A stretch of DNA of 64,000 nt from Deroplatys truncata (GCA_030765065.1 CM060978.1:115239692-115303691), one strand, 5' to 3'. Counted from the first letter of the stretch, positions 10,288 to 22,695 are shown. Notes: a model not told the origin generated them from the sequence alone. Translations and numbers: made by a program.

Positions 10288-10534
10288 TTATAACTAATAT
10301 GATTTTACGGGCTGTTATGCCATGGTCTGCTGAAGAAAGATTTCCCAGACGTTTCGTCCACAACTGCGGTGGACATCTTCAGTGGCGCGGACGAAGTCAG
10401 ACGCTGCGATACTTTCACCGAGAAGACTTCGTCCGCGCCACTGAAGATGTCCACCGCAGTTGTGGACGAAACGTCTGGGAAATCTTTCTTCAGCAGACCA
10501 CTGCATAACAGCCCGGAAAATCATATTAGTTATA
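10288..10534. mobile_element. foldback palindrome (MITE-like), arms about 110 bp
   Basis: Left arm 10288-10398 and right arm 10425-10534 are near-perfect inverse copies around a 26-base spacer. Because of the symmetry almost the same peptide can be read from both strands (ERFPRRFVHNCGGHLQWRGR), which mimics a conserved gene but is only the palindrome. GC content is much higher than in the surrounding intron. The outer bases are AT-rich (TTATAACTAATATGATTTT and its inverse), so the target duplication may be TTATAA-like, but the border is not certain. Confidence 0.88.
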
Positions 10535-10852
10535 AAAACAAAAATGTTTAACAATTTAACATTTTGAACCACACAAGCAACAAATCTGTTAAAAAATTGG
10601 TATGGTAGTATAAAGGAGGTTTAAAGAAATCCAAAAGATCCACAACAGATTTTCAGCAAGCTTACCAAGTGTCTAAAATGAGCACAGCAATACAAGTTAA
10701 TTTAATCTATTCAGCTTCCTCCATTGAGTGAACATAACATTTGAGGCAGCATTTGTTTTATATGAGTAATTCTCTTATCACATACTAATGATTTTTAAGT
10801 TGAGAGTGCTATGTAATTTATTTATTTAAGGCTTCAAAAATTAATGTGCACA
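10535..10852. other. intron sequence, nothing recognised
   Basis: AT-rich spacer between the foldback element and the mariner. No feature seen. Confidence 0.5.
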
Positions 10853-12146
10853 TAGGGCTATCCCAGAAGTACCTGACGTAACAAAGAAAACACAAAAATG
10901 TTGGGAAAAAAACCCATCTTCATTTCTCTATATAGTCTCCTTTCAGCTCGACACACTTTTCCCAGCGGTGTTAAATAGCTTTGATACCCTGTTTATACTG
11001 AGAACCATCGAGTTCTGCAAAATAGCCATCAACTGCAGACTTCAGTTCTTCACTATTGGCAAATCTTTTAGCACTAAGCTATTTCTTCAACTTTGGAAAT
11101 AGAAAATAATCAGAGGGGACTAAATCTGGTGAATAGAGTGCATGAGGAAGCAATTCAAACTTTAACCCATTGATTTTGGCATGGCGATAATGGATGTGTG
11201 AACTGGTGCATTGTCTTGATGAAACAAAAGTTTATTTTTCACTAAATGCGGCCGTTTTTGAATGATTTCATCATTCAAATGTTGCAATAAGTTTGCATAA
11301 TACTTGCCATTGATTGCTTTTCCTTTTTGAAGATAATCAATGAAAATTATTCCACACGCATTCCAAAAAACTGACACCATGACCTTGCCTGCAAATGGAA
11401 CTGTCTCACCTTCTTTGGAGCCGATTCTCCCCTTTCAATCCACTGTTTTGACTGTTCCTTCGTCTAAGGTGTGAAGTGATGGACCCAAGTTTCATCCATG
11501 GTTATGAATCGACAAAAAAAAACTCTGGTTTATTGCAGCAAAACATCGCCAAACACTCGACTGAAAAATCTTCATGTTGCAGTTTTTGTTCTATTGTGGG
11601 TAAACGCGGCACCCATCTTGCGTATAGCTTTCTCATGTCTAAATTTTCAGTCAGTATGCGATGTACAGCACTTTTTGAAATGCCTACGATGTCTGCTAGC
11701 TCGCACACTCAGTCGATGGTCATCCAATACCATTTTGTGGATTTTACTCACAATTTCTAGCGTGGTCACCTCATTTGGTCGACCAGTGCGATGTTTATCT
11801 TGGCAGCTCCTACGGCCTCGCTTTAACTCTGCCACCCAATATTTTAATATTGTAAACGAAGGAGCACACTCCCTCAGAGCAGAATCTAGCTCAATTTTAA
11901 TATTAGTTGGATTAAGACCTTTCAAATAAAAGTATTGTATCACATAACGATGACCAGTTTTATCCATATTTACAAATTTGCTGAGAGTGTTCACTATTGA
12001 TGGCTGCCAAACAATTACTAAACAACGTAGCATCATCAAACTTCAGGCTTAAGCTTTATAAGGTTGGTACTTTCTACCAGAGTCATTAGTTTGAAACAAC
12101 CACCACTACCTATACATTAGGTCGGGTACTTCTGGGACTGCTCTCG
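10853..12146 (-). mobile_element. mariner transposon, copy 1 (dead)
   Basis: About 1.29 kb with terminal inverted repeats (GGGCTATCCCAGAAGTACCT at left; its inverse ending in CTGCTCTCGTA at right, TA next to it). The minus strand encodes a broken mariner transposase. Pieces seen: MDKTGHRYVIQYFYLKGLNP (N-terminal HTH, about 11965-11905), ELADIVGISKSAVHRILTEN (second HTH, about 11700-11645), MDETW at about 11503-11488 (first catalytic Asp), HQDNAPVHTS at about 11225-11195 (second Asp), and SPDLVPSDYFLF at about 11145-11105 (third Asp). Spacing fits DD34D. Several frameshifts separate the pieces. The left end has lost part of its TACGAG terminus. Same family as the copy at 27096-28380. Confidence 0.93.
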
Positions 12147-12632
12147 TACTTTGACATTTCATTTTTAGATATTATAAAATAAAATATTAGAATAACACAT
12201 AAGTACTTGCAATATCATGGTTATCATGGTGCTTATCAAATGTTGCATCTGTATTCATTGTAATGAACTTTGATGAGTGATATAAAAGTCTTTACATTAT
12301 GTAGTACAAAATTAATTTTTATTTGGCATGTGGTCACACTGATGTATCCCATTTGCTGTTCTTTCTTAACTGCAGTGCCTTATGGAAAATCTGTTACTAG
12401 TTCTTTTCTTTGCTATTGCAAATGTTGGTGGTTAAAATTGAAAGAACAATGTTCAGTATATGAGGATGAATCTCTGAGGTTATGGAAAAATGTTACAGTG
12501 ATTGGAATCAAGGTTGACATATGGCTGTAATCATTTGACATTGTTGAAAAACAATCTTGCAATTCTCCATTGTGTTTTTATTCTCTTAGTTGAAAAGTCT
12601 GCCCAAGTTGTATAAGGAAAATGTCCATAAAA

Positions 12633-12681
<49 letters not shown>

Positions 12682-13339
12682 GAGGGGGGGGGAAAGATAT
12701 AAAAATGACTAAGTTTTTGCTCTCTGAATGTAGATAGTTTTATAAGAATTTGACCTTCATCTGATGCTATGAAAATATTGCACATAAATTGTTTCAAAAA
12801 GTCAATTTACTTTATATTATGAATATTTAAATAAAAACTACTGCTGATATGTCTTCATGATGTTTTTCAATTGTAAGGAAAAGCAAAATTGTTTGTGTTT
12901 TCCTAGTTTAATGCAAACTTGAATTGTATTGAACTAAAATCTATTCCTTTTGTAAATACATAATATAATTATGTTCACAAATTATTGCAATTTTCTATAA
13001 AAATATTTGCACACTAGTTTTCTCCCTCTATCTGTAAAATTTAGACTTCAATGCTTGCAATGCTTTTTTATTCATAAATTCAAACATGGAATCTATGTTT
13101 GAATCTATCATGAACTCTTTCTTATTTTGATTCTTATCAAAACCTTCAGGTAAATAATATTGTGACTTCCAACAGCAAAGTAAGGAATATTTGTTCCTGA
13201 TAATCTACTTTTAAAACGCAATTTTTTGTTTGTTTTAAACCACCATTGTTGCTTTAAACTAAGGTCAAATTAAAACTTTACAATTATTTGTTCATAGAAC
13301 ATTGGAATTAGAATAAAATATTATATATTTTTATACATC
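12147..13339. other. intron sequence with a GA microsatellite
   Basis: AT-rich. The only feature recognised is an AG repeat at 12632-12692 ending in a run of nine G. No coding similarity. Confidence 0.6.
12632..12692 (+). repeat. (AG)n microsatellite with G tract
   Basis: About 55 bases of AG repeat with AAAG interruptions, followed by a G tract. Confidence 0.95.
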
Positions 13340-14770
13340 TTTGTGCTCTAGAAGAACTGGATTAACTTGAGGCAATTAGGAGAGGGGTTAAGGTGCTGAT
13401 GAAGTTCACTGGGTAGTTCTGTCGCCATTGGTTTGTAAAATTTGCATTTGGTAATGCTGTGCTGGAGAGTCAGTTGTGCATTACACTATTGGCAAATTGG
13501 AGGTTGGTCCTGTTTTAAAAGGTAGCTGTGTGTAAACTTGGAGTGGCTTATTCTTAGTGACTCTGTCTAAATAGATTTTTCACAGGTAGTTGGGTTACAG
13601 TACTCAATATTATATTTCATAGTTTGCATTTTGAGGTGTCTAGCCATCTCATCTTCCACTCTTGATGTTTCTTTCTTTTTTCATATATTATATGATGTCA
13701 TCGCATAGAGTAGTGATTGTTGGGCTCAAGGGGAGTTATGTAGCTTGTTATGCTGCATGGTCAGCCAATTCATTACCCTCAATTCCACAATGTGAAGGTA
13801 CATTAAGCCTACATGTTTACCTTCATTGTTAACTTTTTGAAGCAGCAGCTAGATTTTGTTTTGTGAGAATATTGGATGATGATAAATTGTGAAATGCAAG
13901 CAGTGAACCTTTGGAGATGGAAAAGATCAACAATGACTTTGGGGGATCAGTTTCTAGGATATACAACACAGCTTGTTTAAATGCATAGAATTCACTTGAA
14001 AAAATAGTGTAGAAATTAGGCAGTCTGATAGCATACTGTGACCCAGGTAGATTACAACACAACCAGTGTGTCATTGCACCTTGAACCATTAGTAAAAATT
14101 AGTATTGATGAGAATATTTATGTATTTCATTGAATAACTGATGATAAATTGTTCTAGTGTGTGTGTTCTTTGGCGACATGTTGATTGCGGGGGCAGTGAT
14201 TATTCAAGGTGGAAGTGTAAAGGATGGATTGATTTGTACCACACTTAGGTTAATTTGAAGGCATTTTTCTATGATTAATCAGCATTTTGCTTGCATGTGT
14301 TAGGAAATACTACATTTTCCTTTGCAAATCAGTCATTGCTGCTACACTGAGAGTGTGCATTAGACTGAGTTGTTTTCTTGTAATTGTGAGTGGTGGGTCA
14401 TTTATTTCAATCTGCATACTGGTTATTGGACTGGAAGGAAAAGTTGCAAGTATTATCCAAAGGGCTGTAGTTTGTATTTTATCTAACCCTTTAAGTGAAG
14501 ATAATCTTGCACCATTGTAAACGATGACACCATAATCAAGTTTTGCTCTGTTGTAGATCTTGGGTATTTAACAACACTTGGTAGTCTGCTCCCCAGTTTT
14601 TTTGCTGTTGGAACTTTCAAGACATTTCATCTTCTGCAGTAATCATACAAGATATTTAAGATGAGGGATCCAGTTTAATCTGTTATTAAAATATATGTCT
14701 AATATCAAGTTTTGTGCAGTAAAAATGTACATTATCTATAATCACCTCAGATTGGTTTACACTTTTTGCT
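13340..14770 (-). mobile_element. decayed RNase H-type LINE, 3' part
   Basis: Read on the minus strand from about 14770 to 13340 in broken frames. It shows NNRLNWIPHLKYL (RT thumb) and YNRAKLDYGVIVYNGARLSS near 14550. LKGLDKIQTTALWI follows near 14490. The RNase H core is NFYTIFSSEFYAFKQAVLYI plus the LIFSISKGSLLAFHNLSSSN region (14020-13840). GNELADHAA lies near 13765, and a terminal cysteine motif HSYLLKQDQPPICQ-CNAQLTLQH lies near 13530-13465. This is the C-terminal order of I-like LINEs in arthropods. The RNase H Asp normally found in a SDS/SDG motif reads SIS here. A second, independent copy of a related type lies at 5400-7210 in the other orientation. Confidence 0.82.
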
Positions 14771-14911
14771 AATGATTGGTGAGAGAGAATAAGCTGGTGA
14801 AATCATCAGAAGAATTACTGAAACCTAAATATAGTCAGTATGCAATACGTAAACCATTACCAATACTAATACATACATTATAATGGTTAGAAGTATTGTT
14901 AATTATGGTGT

Positions 14912-15036
14912 TATATTATAAATTGAAGTGAGTCGTTACATATTAATTCACATCACAATGGTGCTTGGTATTAACTGAGAAGTGCCATTGTGATGTGAAT
15001 TAATATGTAAATACTCGCTTCAATTTATAATAATAC
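14912..15036. repeat. AT-rich hairpin element, arms about 51 bp
   Basis: 14914-14963 and 14983-15034 are inverse copies with about four mismatches around a loop of about 20 bases. Both outer ends read TATTATAAATTGAAG. Likely a small MITE or foldback remnant. Lies between the LINE remnant and the Tigger element. Confidence 0.85.
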
Positions 15037-15164
15037 ATATGTGTATATGATACACAATGAGTGGCAGCATTGTAACCCCCAGAACAAATGTTTGTACAAT
15101 CTAATCGATATGCTCTAAATATCAATCAGGTAAAACATTATATGGTGCAATGTAAATAAAGATA

Positions 15165-17549
15165 CAGTAGAACCCCGTTTTAACAAGCCAGTTTTTAATG
15201 AAATTCCGTTTTTAACAAATGTTTTCGGAAGTCCCTCCAAAATCCCATAAATGTAATGTTATTTCAACCCGGTTTTTACGAATCCCGCGTTAACGAAATG
15301 CCCGTTTTTAACGAAAATATTTTTTCTGGAACTTGCGATCGCGCAGTTGCTTCTTCTGCGTAGTTAGTACATTAAAATTTTTGAATGCAGTGCTATAATG
15401 GGCAACGTTACGCCTTTTTTGATGCTTTCAAATTCATTAGCCTCCACGCGTCACTTCGTGTTCTGCTTTAGCTCACATTAAACTGCAAAAGTTGGCAGCT
15501 CTGCAATCACGTTTTCAAACCTGTTAACTTCCGTATCTCCGACTTCCGAGTTCTGTTTGATTTTCGTTTCCATTTTAAAGTTCACCGGGCGGCGTGTGAA
15601 GTTGTGTTGTCTTTATGATAGTGATTTATATTTCTCATTCGAAAAAATAGCTGCTAAACGGAAGCAGCTTACCATCCACGACAATATTACAATAATTCAA
15701 GACGTGTCAAACAACAGCGCAGTTTCTTTAGCCGATATGGCGGAAAAAATATGATTTGGCTCCTTCCACGTCGCAGAAAGATGCTATTCTGGCCGCGGAA
15801 GTACAGTGCGGATCCGCGGTGACGAAGCGAAAGAATTTTCGTAGCCATCCGTTTGAAGAAATCGAAAACATTTTAATGAAATGGTTTGAAGCCAGAAGAA
15901 GCGACAATGTTCCTATCGACGGAAACAACCTAAAATAAAAAGTTCGCCAAATAGCGCTTACTTTACACATAGACAACTTTTTCTGCTTCAAATGGTTGGC
16001 TTGATAGTTTCAAGAAGCGGTATAACCTTTCATGGCGAAGCATGTGAGGTGAAAGCGCGGATGTTAAAGACGACTCCGTTGAGTTTTAGAAAAAGGAGAC
16101 CTTGCCTAATCTCCTCCGTGGCTACAATGCGAAGGACATTTTCAATGCGGACGAAACGGAGTGTTCAACTTGCTACCCAACAAGACTTATGCAGTTCGCG
16201 GTGAAAAATGTCATGGCGGGAAAAGAAGCAAAGAAAGGTTCACAGTTCTGTGACGGAACTGAAATGTTACCTCCGCTAATCATTGGAAAATTAAAAAATC
16301 CGAGGTATTTCAAAAACATTCGTAAACTTCCGTGCAAATACGATTTCCAGATAAGTTCATGGATGACTGCGGAAATATTCGTTAAATATCTATGAAGCCT
16401 GGATACCAAAATGGGATCTCAGGGAAGATAGATTGCTCTGGTGATAGGTGTGTAGCTCATCCATCAGAGCCATCATTCTTGCGGAACATAAAGGTGACCT
16501 TTTTACCAGCAAACGCCTGGTGCAGACTTGGGAAGTATTCATGCTGGTAAAGCAAAGTACAGGAATGCCCTGGTACAACAAATTATTATTATTTTTTTTA
16601 GAAAGAAAGCAAGATATGCATTTGAATATACTTCAGGCCATGCAATATGTTTATGGCTGCATGGCAGTTACACCAGGCACCATACATCATTGCTTTGGGA
16701 AAACTGGGTTTGGTTCTTGCACCGATGGCTTCAACGAGGACAATGATACCGAAGAAATTTGTCGGCAGGATGTGTGGAGAGCTACAGAGGGGCACAAGGG
16801 GAAAGTTACATCTTTGAAGAGTTTGTAAGTTGTAACCTCTGTTCTAACCTCAGAAGCATCTGTGGACGTTGTTGAGCTATGCAACGAGGCAGCCAGAAGA
16901 AGAGCAATCAGCACTACCAACATTTGCGGCAGCAGTGGAAGGATTGGATGTCGTGAGACGGTATCTATGCTCCTTCCTATTGATGAGGGGCTACTCAGCA
17001 GCATTGATCACATTGAACACAGGATTTTAAGTGCCAGATACCCGGGCAGGAAGAAGCAGACTACTCTGCTGGATTTCTTTAAGAAATGAAGGTTAGTAGT
17101 AACTCTACTGTTTTGTTTCTTTACTGGGTAATACTGAAGAATCAGCCTGCATTCATATCTAATGATAAATATGTAAATCTGATATCCACTTTCATTTTGT
17201 TTGTTGCAGATTAAGCGCAAATTGCTAACCATGAAGCGGTGTTAATATCAGCGTTTTCTGTTTTTTTAATCTAGTATAAACGTATAGCTATTGTAGTATT
17301 TTAATACTTTAATTTACTGCATTTTGTTCATTAAGCTTTAAATTCCTTTCTTAGTATTACATGTGTACATAATGATTTAAAATTTCTGAAAATAATAAGT
17401 TTTGCTATTAAAATACTTAAAAACACGATTTGCGTATTATTTCTGGCAATTGTGTGCTCATCCTTATGCTAACCCCTTTTTTGAAGAGAACCCCTATCTA
17501 AGGAAAAATGTTAATTCTCCCCGAGATTCGTTAAATATGGGTTTTATTG
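15165..17549 (+). mobile_element. Tigger/pogo transposon (dead)
   Basis: Starts CAGTAGAACCCCGTTTTAAC at 15165 after a TA. The inverse, decayed end (AACGGATTTACC-like; TTCGTTAAATATGGGTTTTA then TTG) finishes at 17549 before a TA. That gives 2.4 kb with TA duplication and the TIR typical of Tigger. Plus-strand transposase pieces in several frames: KRKQLTIHDNITIIQDVSNN (CENP-B-type HTH, 15654-15715), HPFEEIENILMKWFEARRSD (second HTH, about 15846-15908), NADETE with the first catalytic Asp near 16153, LPPLIIGKLKNPRYFKNIRK (DDE domain, about 16270-16330), GKAKYRNALVQQIII near 16540, and LQAMQYVYG plus TPGTIHHCFGKTGF near 16635-16710. Multiple stops and frameshifts. More GC-rich than the flanks. 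Confidence 0.9.
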
Positions 17550-19024
17550 TATATGTATTTGTTAAGTTGAAAAAAAAGCGATGAAAGGGCTTAGGACTAA
17601 AGAATGTTTTTAAGAGTACTTGCCAACAATTAGAATTAAATAACATATTAAGTAGATGAAAGAATGTATAATAAGCTGATTAATTCAAGTGAACATAGGT
17701 GGTGCAGCTGGATAATTGCTGCTTGGCCCAGAACAATAGCATTTCCAGTGCGCTCAGAAATGATAGGTCACCAACAACTTTAGCATCTAAACTCTATTCC
17801 ATGTACTACGAAGTAGTAATAACAGTATGTACTTTTATGAATGCAAATATTTGTTATTCTGTATTATGAAGAATTTCACATCAAAATATCATGTATACCA
17901 TTATCCAGTCACACCAAACAAGTTCTAAAATAATTACTAACGTCTTATATTCACTGCATACTTAGAAGGAATATAGGTACAGTACATTCAAACCAGCAGA
18001 GGGAAATTACTTTTCCTTTGAGGGGTGGGATATTAAACTTGCTAGCATGGCTTTCTTCAGAAAGGAAGTGATGCTATTGGACCCGCGTGATATTTATTCA
18101 TAGGTAAAAACACGAAGGCAAGAGTTCTTGAGCAAAAGTCATTTTTACATCCCCAAAAAGCGACTGTTTCTCCCTAGCATTAAAACGTGAGCTTTGAGGT
18201 AATCTGTCACCACTATAAGCTCTTGTGGCAGATATGCACTAATAGAAAGCTGAACGTCTGCAGAACACCTTGCTAGAGGCCCCTGTATGTTAAAGTTGGA
18301 ATGGCAGGTTTGATGATGCCTCATTTTGATAGATTTACACATTTAAAGAGCTGCTACATAGCAACATACCGTTTAGTTCCAAAATCTCCAACTGTGAATG
18401 AGGGGGGTCAAAGATCTTTGTAGGGAGGGGGAGGGAGGGAGAGAATAAACTGTAATGGGAACATGTTTATAATCGCCTATTATAACTTGTCCCTTGAGAC
18501 AGCTCCGCCACCACGTGATTGAGTAAAGCTACGATGCAACCTTTTGAAGGGAGGGGAACTGGCGCGATCATTTGACAATGCTAACAGTTGATTCATTATT
18601 ATAATGGCGAAATAAATAGTCTTTCTCACATTGTTAACGAAAGAAGAAATTCTAAGCAAACATTTATACTGTAAAACTACTAGTGTATAAATATGAACCC
18701 AGTATAAGTAAATCCGTCAACAGTGGAAGCGCTATGTTATGCTGGAGGTAATAGGCGGAGGGGTTGAAGGGGTGTTGGGGGGTAACGACGGTGATTGGCT
18801 GTCACACACATAGCTGCAGTGACCGTCACTGTCACTGAGCTGTCTCAAGGGGCAAGTTATACTACGGCGATTATACACCACTTCAATTATTCCCAAACCA
18901 ACTTTTCCCCTTATCCATCATCCTCCATGCAGGCTGCACCAGCCAAAAATAGGACTGAGAATTTGGTGCTACACTGTGCTGGCACATCACCAATGCTTAG
19001 TTCTTATTATCCGATGCTATACTA
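17550..19024. other. intron sequence, nothing recognised
   Basis: About 1.5 kb. Contains a G-rich tract near 18400-18445 (GGGAGG repeats). No coding similarity or repeat borders were recognised. Confidence 0.5.
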
Positions 19025-20039
19025 CAGAGAGAGCCAAAAGACTCCGAAACGCCTGCGCAGTGTTTTTCCTGTCCGCGTCTTCGGCGCTCGTTACCGTCTG
19101 TCACTATCATAAAAAGGCGCGGATGAAACCATACAACATTTTTAAAACTACTTTTAAAGGCTTTACTTACCAACTTTATGAAAGGAGATGCTGAAACTGG
19201 CCACCGTCGTTGTCCATACATTTTTTGGCACCTCTTTAGGAAACTATCCATCATGACCGATGTCGTCTAATGTTTCTTCAGTAAGAACCGAACGCCGTCT
19301 TTTAGATTTCTTAGCCTGAACATTTCCTGTGGCCTGAAATTTACTGTAAAGTTCATGAATTGCTGTACGGCCTGGAATTTTTACACTTGGAAATTTTCTG
19401 CAAATCGTACTTTCACTTGACGAGCTGACCGAGTTAACACATTTGAATCATAATTAAATACACGCTGTGCAGTAGAAAATATATACTGAGCCATAATATA
19501 CTTTGTGACTAAATACAGGACAAAACAATAAATAACTCGTAATAAATGAACTACATCACATCACTGTCAACTCAATACGGCACTTCACACTGCACAGCAA
19601 AATCACAACAGCGTGACTTTGTTTATAGCAGCAGCGCGTTATCATGTATCATATTTCCACACGCCCAGTGGAAAAACATCGCGCAGCCGGTAATATTGTT
19701 CATAAAATACCCCTCTGGGGTAACTTAAAATATAAAGTATACGAGACAAACCCACACACCCTGGAAGAATTAAAACAAAATATCCGCCAGGAAATTTCTC
19801 AACGTGAACTACGGCGAGTGATGGATAGTTTCCTAAAGAGCTGCCAAAAATGTAACGGCAGTGGCCAGTTTCAGCATTTCCTTTCATAAAGTTGGTAAGC
19901 AAAGCCTTTAAAAGTAGTTTTAAAAATGCTGTATGATTTCATGCGCGCCTTTCTATGATAGCAGCAGACGGCAACGAGTGCCGAGGACCGGACAGGAAAA
20001 ACCCCGCGCAGGCGGTTCGGAGTCTTTTGGCTCACTTTG
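19025..20039. mobile_element. Tc1/mariner-superfamily element A, inverted chimera
   Basis: Ends CAGAGAGAGCCAAAAGACTC at 19025 and the inverse GAGTCTTTTGGCTCACTTTG at 20039, each next to TA. The left two thirds is a minus-strand element with an internal deletion: 3' end at 19025-19250, then the transposase N-terminus (MAQYIFSTAQRVFNYDSN, about 19494-19440, with a further HTH stretch to about 19260), then the 5' non-coding end up to about 19690. From there a plus-strand 3' end is joined (NPHTLEELKQNIRQEISQRE near 19755-19815, through the TIR at 20039). The two 3' ends are thus in opposite directions, so the element looks like a deletion/inversion product of the family seen complete at 20327-21698. 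Confidence 0.82.
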
Positions 20040-20326
20040 TATGTATAAATTCTGGGAAGGAAACATCAGATTTGCCACATAGTCCATAACATGCTTAATC
20101 CTTTTCTGTAGCAGAAAACACTTCACAAACTATCGTTTGTGCAATTCTCTTAATGTCAAATATGGTAGAAATAATTTTCTCACTCATTTCCCATACTCTT
20201 CTATTCTCTGAATATTTTTTTTTCAATTAATTTTGACTCTCAGTCTTTGCCATTTATTCTTCATGCAATAATCATGTTTGTTGCTTTTAGGACTAAAGTG
20301 ACCGTCCAGTAAATTTTAATATCTGC
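20040..20326. other. spacer between the two related elements
   Basis: AT-rich sequence with no recognised feature, ending in a short GA repeat next to the TIR of element B. Confidence 0.5.
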
Positions 20327-21698
20327 ACAGAGAGAGAGAGAACCAAAAAAACTACGAACCGACTGCGCGGTATTTTTCCCGCCCGCGTCCTCGGCGCCCG
20401 TTGCCATCTGCCGCTATCATAGAAAGGCGCGCATGAAACCGTACAACATTTTTTAAACTACTTTTAAAGGTTTTACTTACCAACTTCATGAAAGGAGATG
20501 CTGAAACTGGCCACCGTCGTTGTCCATGCATTTTGGCACCTATTTAGCAAACTATCACTCGCCGTAGTTCACGTTGAGAAATGCTAACAATCTCCTGGCG
20601 GACATTTTGTTTTAATTCTTCCAGGGTGGGTGGGTTTGTGTTGTACACTTTATGTTTTAAGTTACCCCAGAGATAGAAATCGCGGGGAGCGAGGAGGGGC
20701 CACAAAATTTCTACTAATGATTCTGTCCTCTAACACACTTTCAATTGTTCTCATCGAAATATTGGCCTATGAGCTGTTGCAGTGTCTTGTTGAAAAAAAG
20801 AGGAAAATCACGCTCCCTGTCTGTTAATTCTCTAAAAAAAAAAGGGAAGGACACAATTGTATTCACGTATTGCAGGCATCAACTGTTGACTTGAAAAAAA
20901 TTGGCCCTATAACTCCTTCTCCGCTCATGACGCACCATACACCAATTTTTTCCCCCCGTCATGAAGGGGTGCTTCATGAACAATATTAGGTTTGTCAGAG
21001 CTCCAATAATGATTATTGTGTGTACACATATCCATGAAGGTGGAACCAAGCCTCGACTATGAAAAATATTAAATATGGGTCTATTTCGCCAATGTGTACA
21101 CTATTGAGACTCCACTCACAAAATGTGGGCCTAATTATAGGATCACCTGGTTGAAGAGCATGTGCCACAGTTATTTTATATGGTTTTAACTTCAGCAATT
21201 TGGTAGTTCTTCGCGCAGAGTCAAGAAATGCCTGCCTGTTGTGAAAGACGCCTAAGTGATTTGAGGGGAGGGATTATCCAAACGATGATCGATGTCGTCT
21301 AATGTTTCTTCGGTAAGAACCGTACGCCGTCTTTTAGATTTCTTAGCCTGAACACTTCCTGTGGCCTGAAATTTACTGTAAAGTTCATGGAAATGTTTCT
21401 GCAAATCGTACTTGCACTTGACGAGCTGACTGAGTTAACACATACGAATCACAAATAAATACACCCTGTGCAATAGAAAACATACTGAGCCATAATATAC
21501 TTTGTGACTTAAGTACAGGACAAAATAATAAACAACTCGTAATAACAACCACATCACATCACCAACTCAATACTTCACACTGCAGAGCAAAATCACGCTA
21601 ACAGCGTGACCTTGTTTATAGCAGCAGTGCGTTATCATGTTTCCACACGCCCAGCGGAAAAACATCGCGCGCGCGGTTCGTAGTTTCTTGGCTCTCCA
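20327..21698 (-). mobile_element. Tc1/mariner-superfamily element B
   Basis: Left end GAGAACCAAAAAAACTACGA at about 20337 and right end inverse (CGTAGTTTCTTGGCTCTCC) at about 21698, about 1.36 kb. Minus strand: N-terminal HTH region about 21500-21280, broken; LQPGDPIIRPTFCEWSLNS near 21155-21100 from the middle of the transposase; and the C-terminal stretch (LEELKQNVRQEI-like, decayed) near 20660-20570. The order is that of an IS630/Tc1/mariner transposase. Many stops. Element A (19025-20039) shares the ends, subterminal sequence and coding fragments. Confidence 0.82.
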
Positions 21699-21889
21699 GT
21701 TATAACACTTTTATCAGCACTTTTCTATAATTTTAGATTTTGGAATGACGATATCTAAAGCCATATTTTTAGAATTATTTGTATGCAGTGCTGAAACTTG
21801 CTTTGAATTTCACTTAGAGAATAGACTGCATTTCATCTTAAGCTGTTTATCCTGCTTGAAAATTAGAACATTATGTGTAAGAAAAATCT

Positions 21890-22580
21890 AATGTGTTGCA
21901 TTCACATGACACTCTACTCCTGCTTCTACAAACTATTCTAACAAAAGCTTATTCCTCTATCTACTTGTTAATCTAGATAAGACTTCCATTGCACATACAG
22001 TTGTAGATATAAGGAGGATACAATAGATAAAGCGATAGTCAGTTTTTTGAAAAGTGGTTCGCTATGTAATGGCTTTGAAATTCCATGCTACTTAAATGGC
22101 CACAAAAATAAATGAATAGTGATTTATCACTTGAAAAATGAGTTAAGTATTTGAAAATTTAAACCAATAACAAAGAATATGTTAGAAATGATTAACACCA
22201 CAAAAAAGTTTATTTGACCTAAATTGTGTGGTTTAACGATATCTACACTTCTTTGTGCAGTAAGATTTTCTACTTCCTTGTGGTTTACCAATTATACAAA
22301 ACTCATTCAAAATGAATGACTTCACGGGTTATCCCGGAAAATTCAAGACATATATTTTATTTGTCATGCAAGGAAGTATCTTAAACATATGTATTTTAAT
22401 CGCAATTATTTGAGAGTCATTTTTTGTAAATAAAAAATAACCAAAACTTTTCCATGTAAAGCATAGCTTGGGATGGGATTTTTTCGAAAATCTGTGTTTT
22501 GCACCCTTCGAAGATGTTGAAATTAAATACCAAGTTTTGTGTTTACTAATATTTTTTATTTTACATGCGCCAACCCACCT
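21890..22580 (+). mobile_element. approximately 0.9-kb repeat family, copy 1 (diverged, incomplete)
   Basis: Begins GTTGCATTCACATGACACTC, and its second half (TGACTTCACGGGTTATCCCG onward) follows the same order as 40574-41468: a pyrimidine-rich start, an ATTCAAGAC block, a TCATGCAAGG block, TTCCATGTAAAG, and AAATACCAAG. The end with the terminal CTTTCTCTACC inverse is missing. It is the most diverged copy in the window. Confidence 0.65.
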
Positions 22581-22589
22581 TTTAACTAC

Positions 22590-22695
22590 CATGAAGTTGG
22601 TGGCACCACAACAAGGATTCAAACCTAGACATTCTCCAACCTGAAATCCTGATCAGTGATGCTCAATGCTTTAGCCAATAGAACTAAGCATCAAG
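22590..22695 (-). repeat. tRNA-derived SINE fragment
   Basis: On the minus strand a box A-like TTGGCTAAAGCATTG is followed at tRNA-like distance by a box B GGTTTGAATCC. No cloverleaf for a real tRNA could be completed, so a SINE or tRNA-derived fragment is more likely than a functional gene. Confidence 0.5.

Noticed and set aside
10299-10572. Apparently conserved protein on both strands (ERFPRRFVHNC)
   Set aside because: It is the consequence of a near-perfect palindrome; the same bases are read in both directions.
22590-22695. A functional tRNA gene
   Set aside because: Box A and box B-like sequences are present but no complete cloverleaf could be formed; a SINE or tRNA-derived fragment is more likely. 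The same applies to 25485-25560 and 54370-54545.
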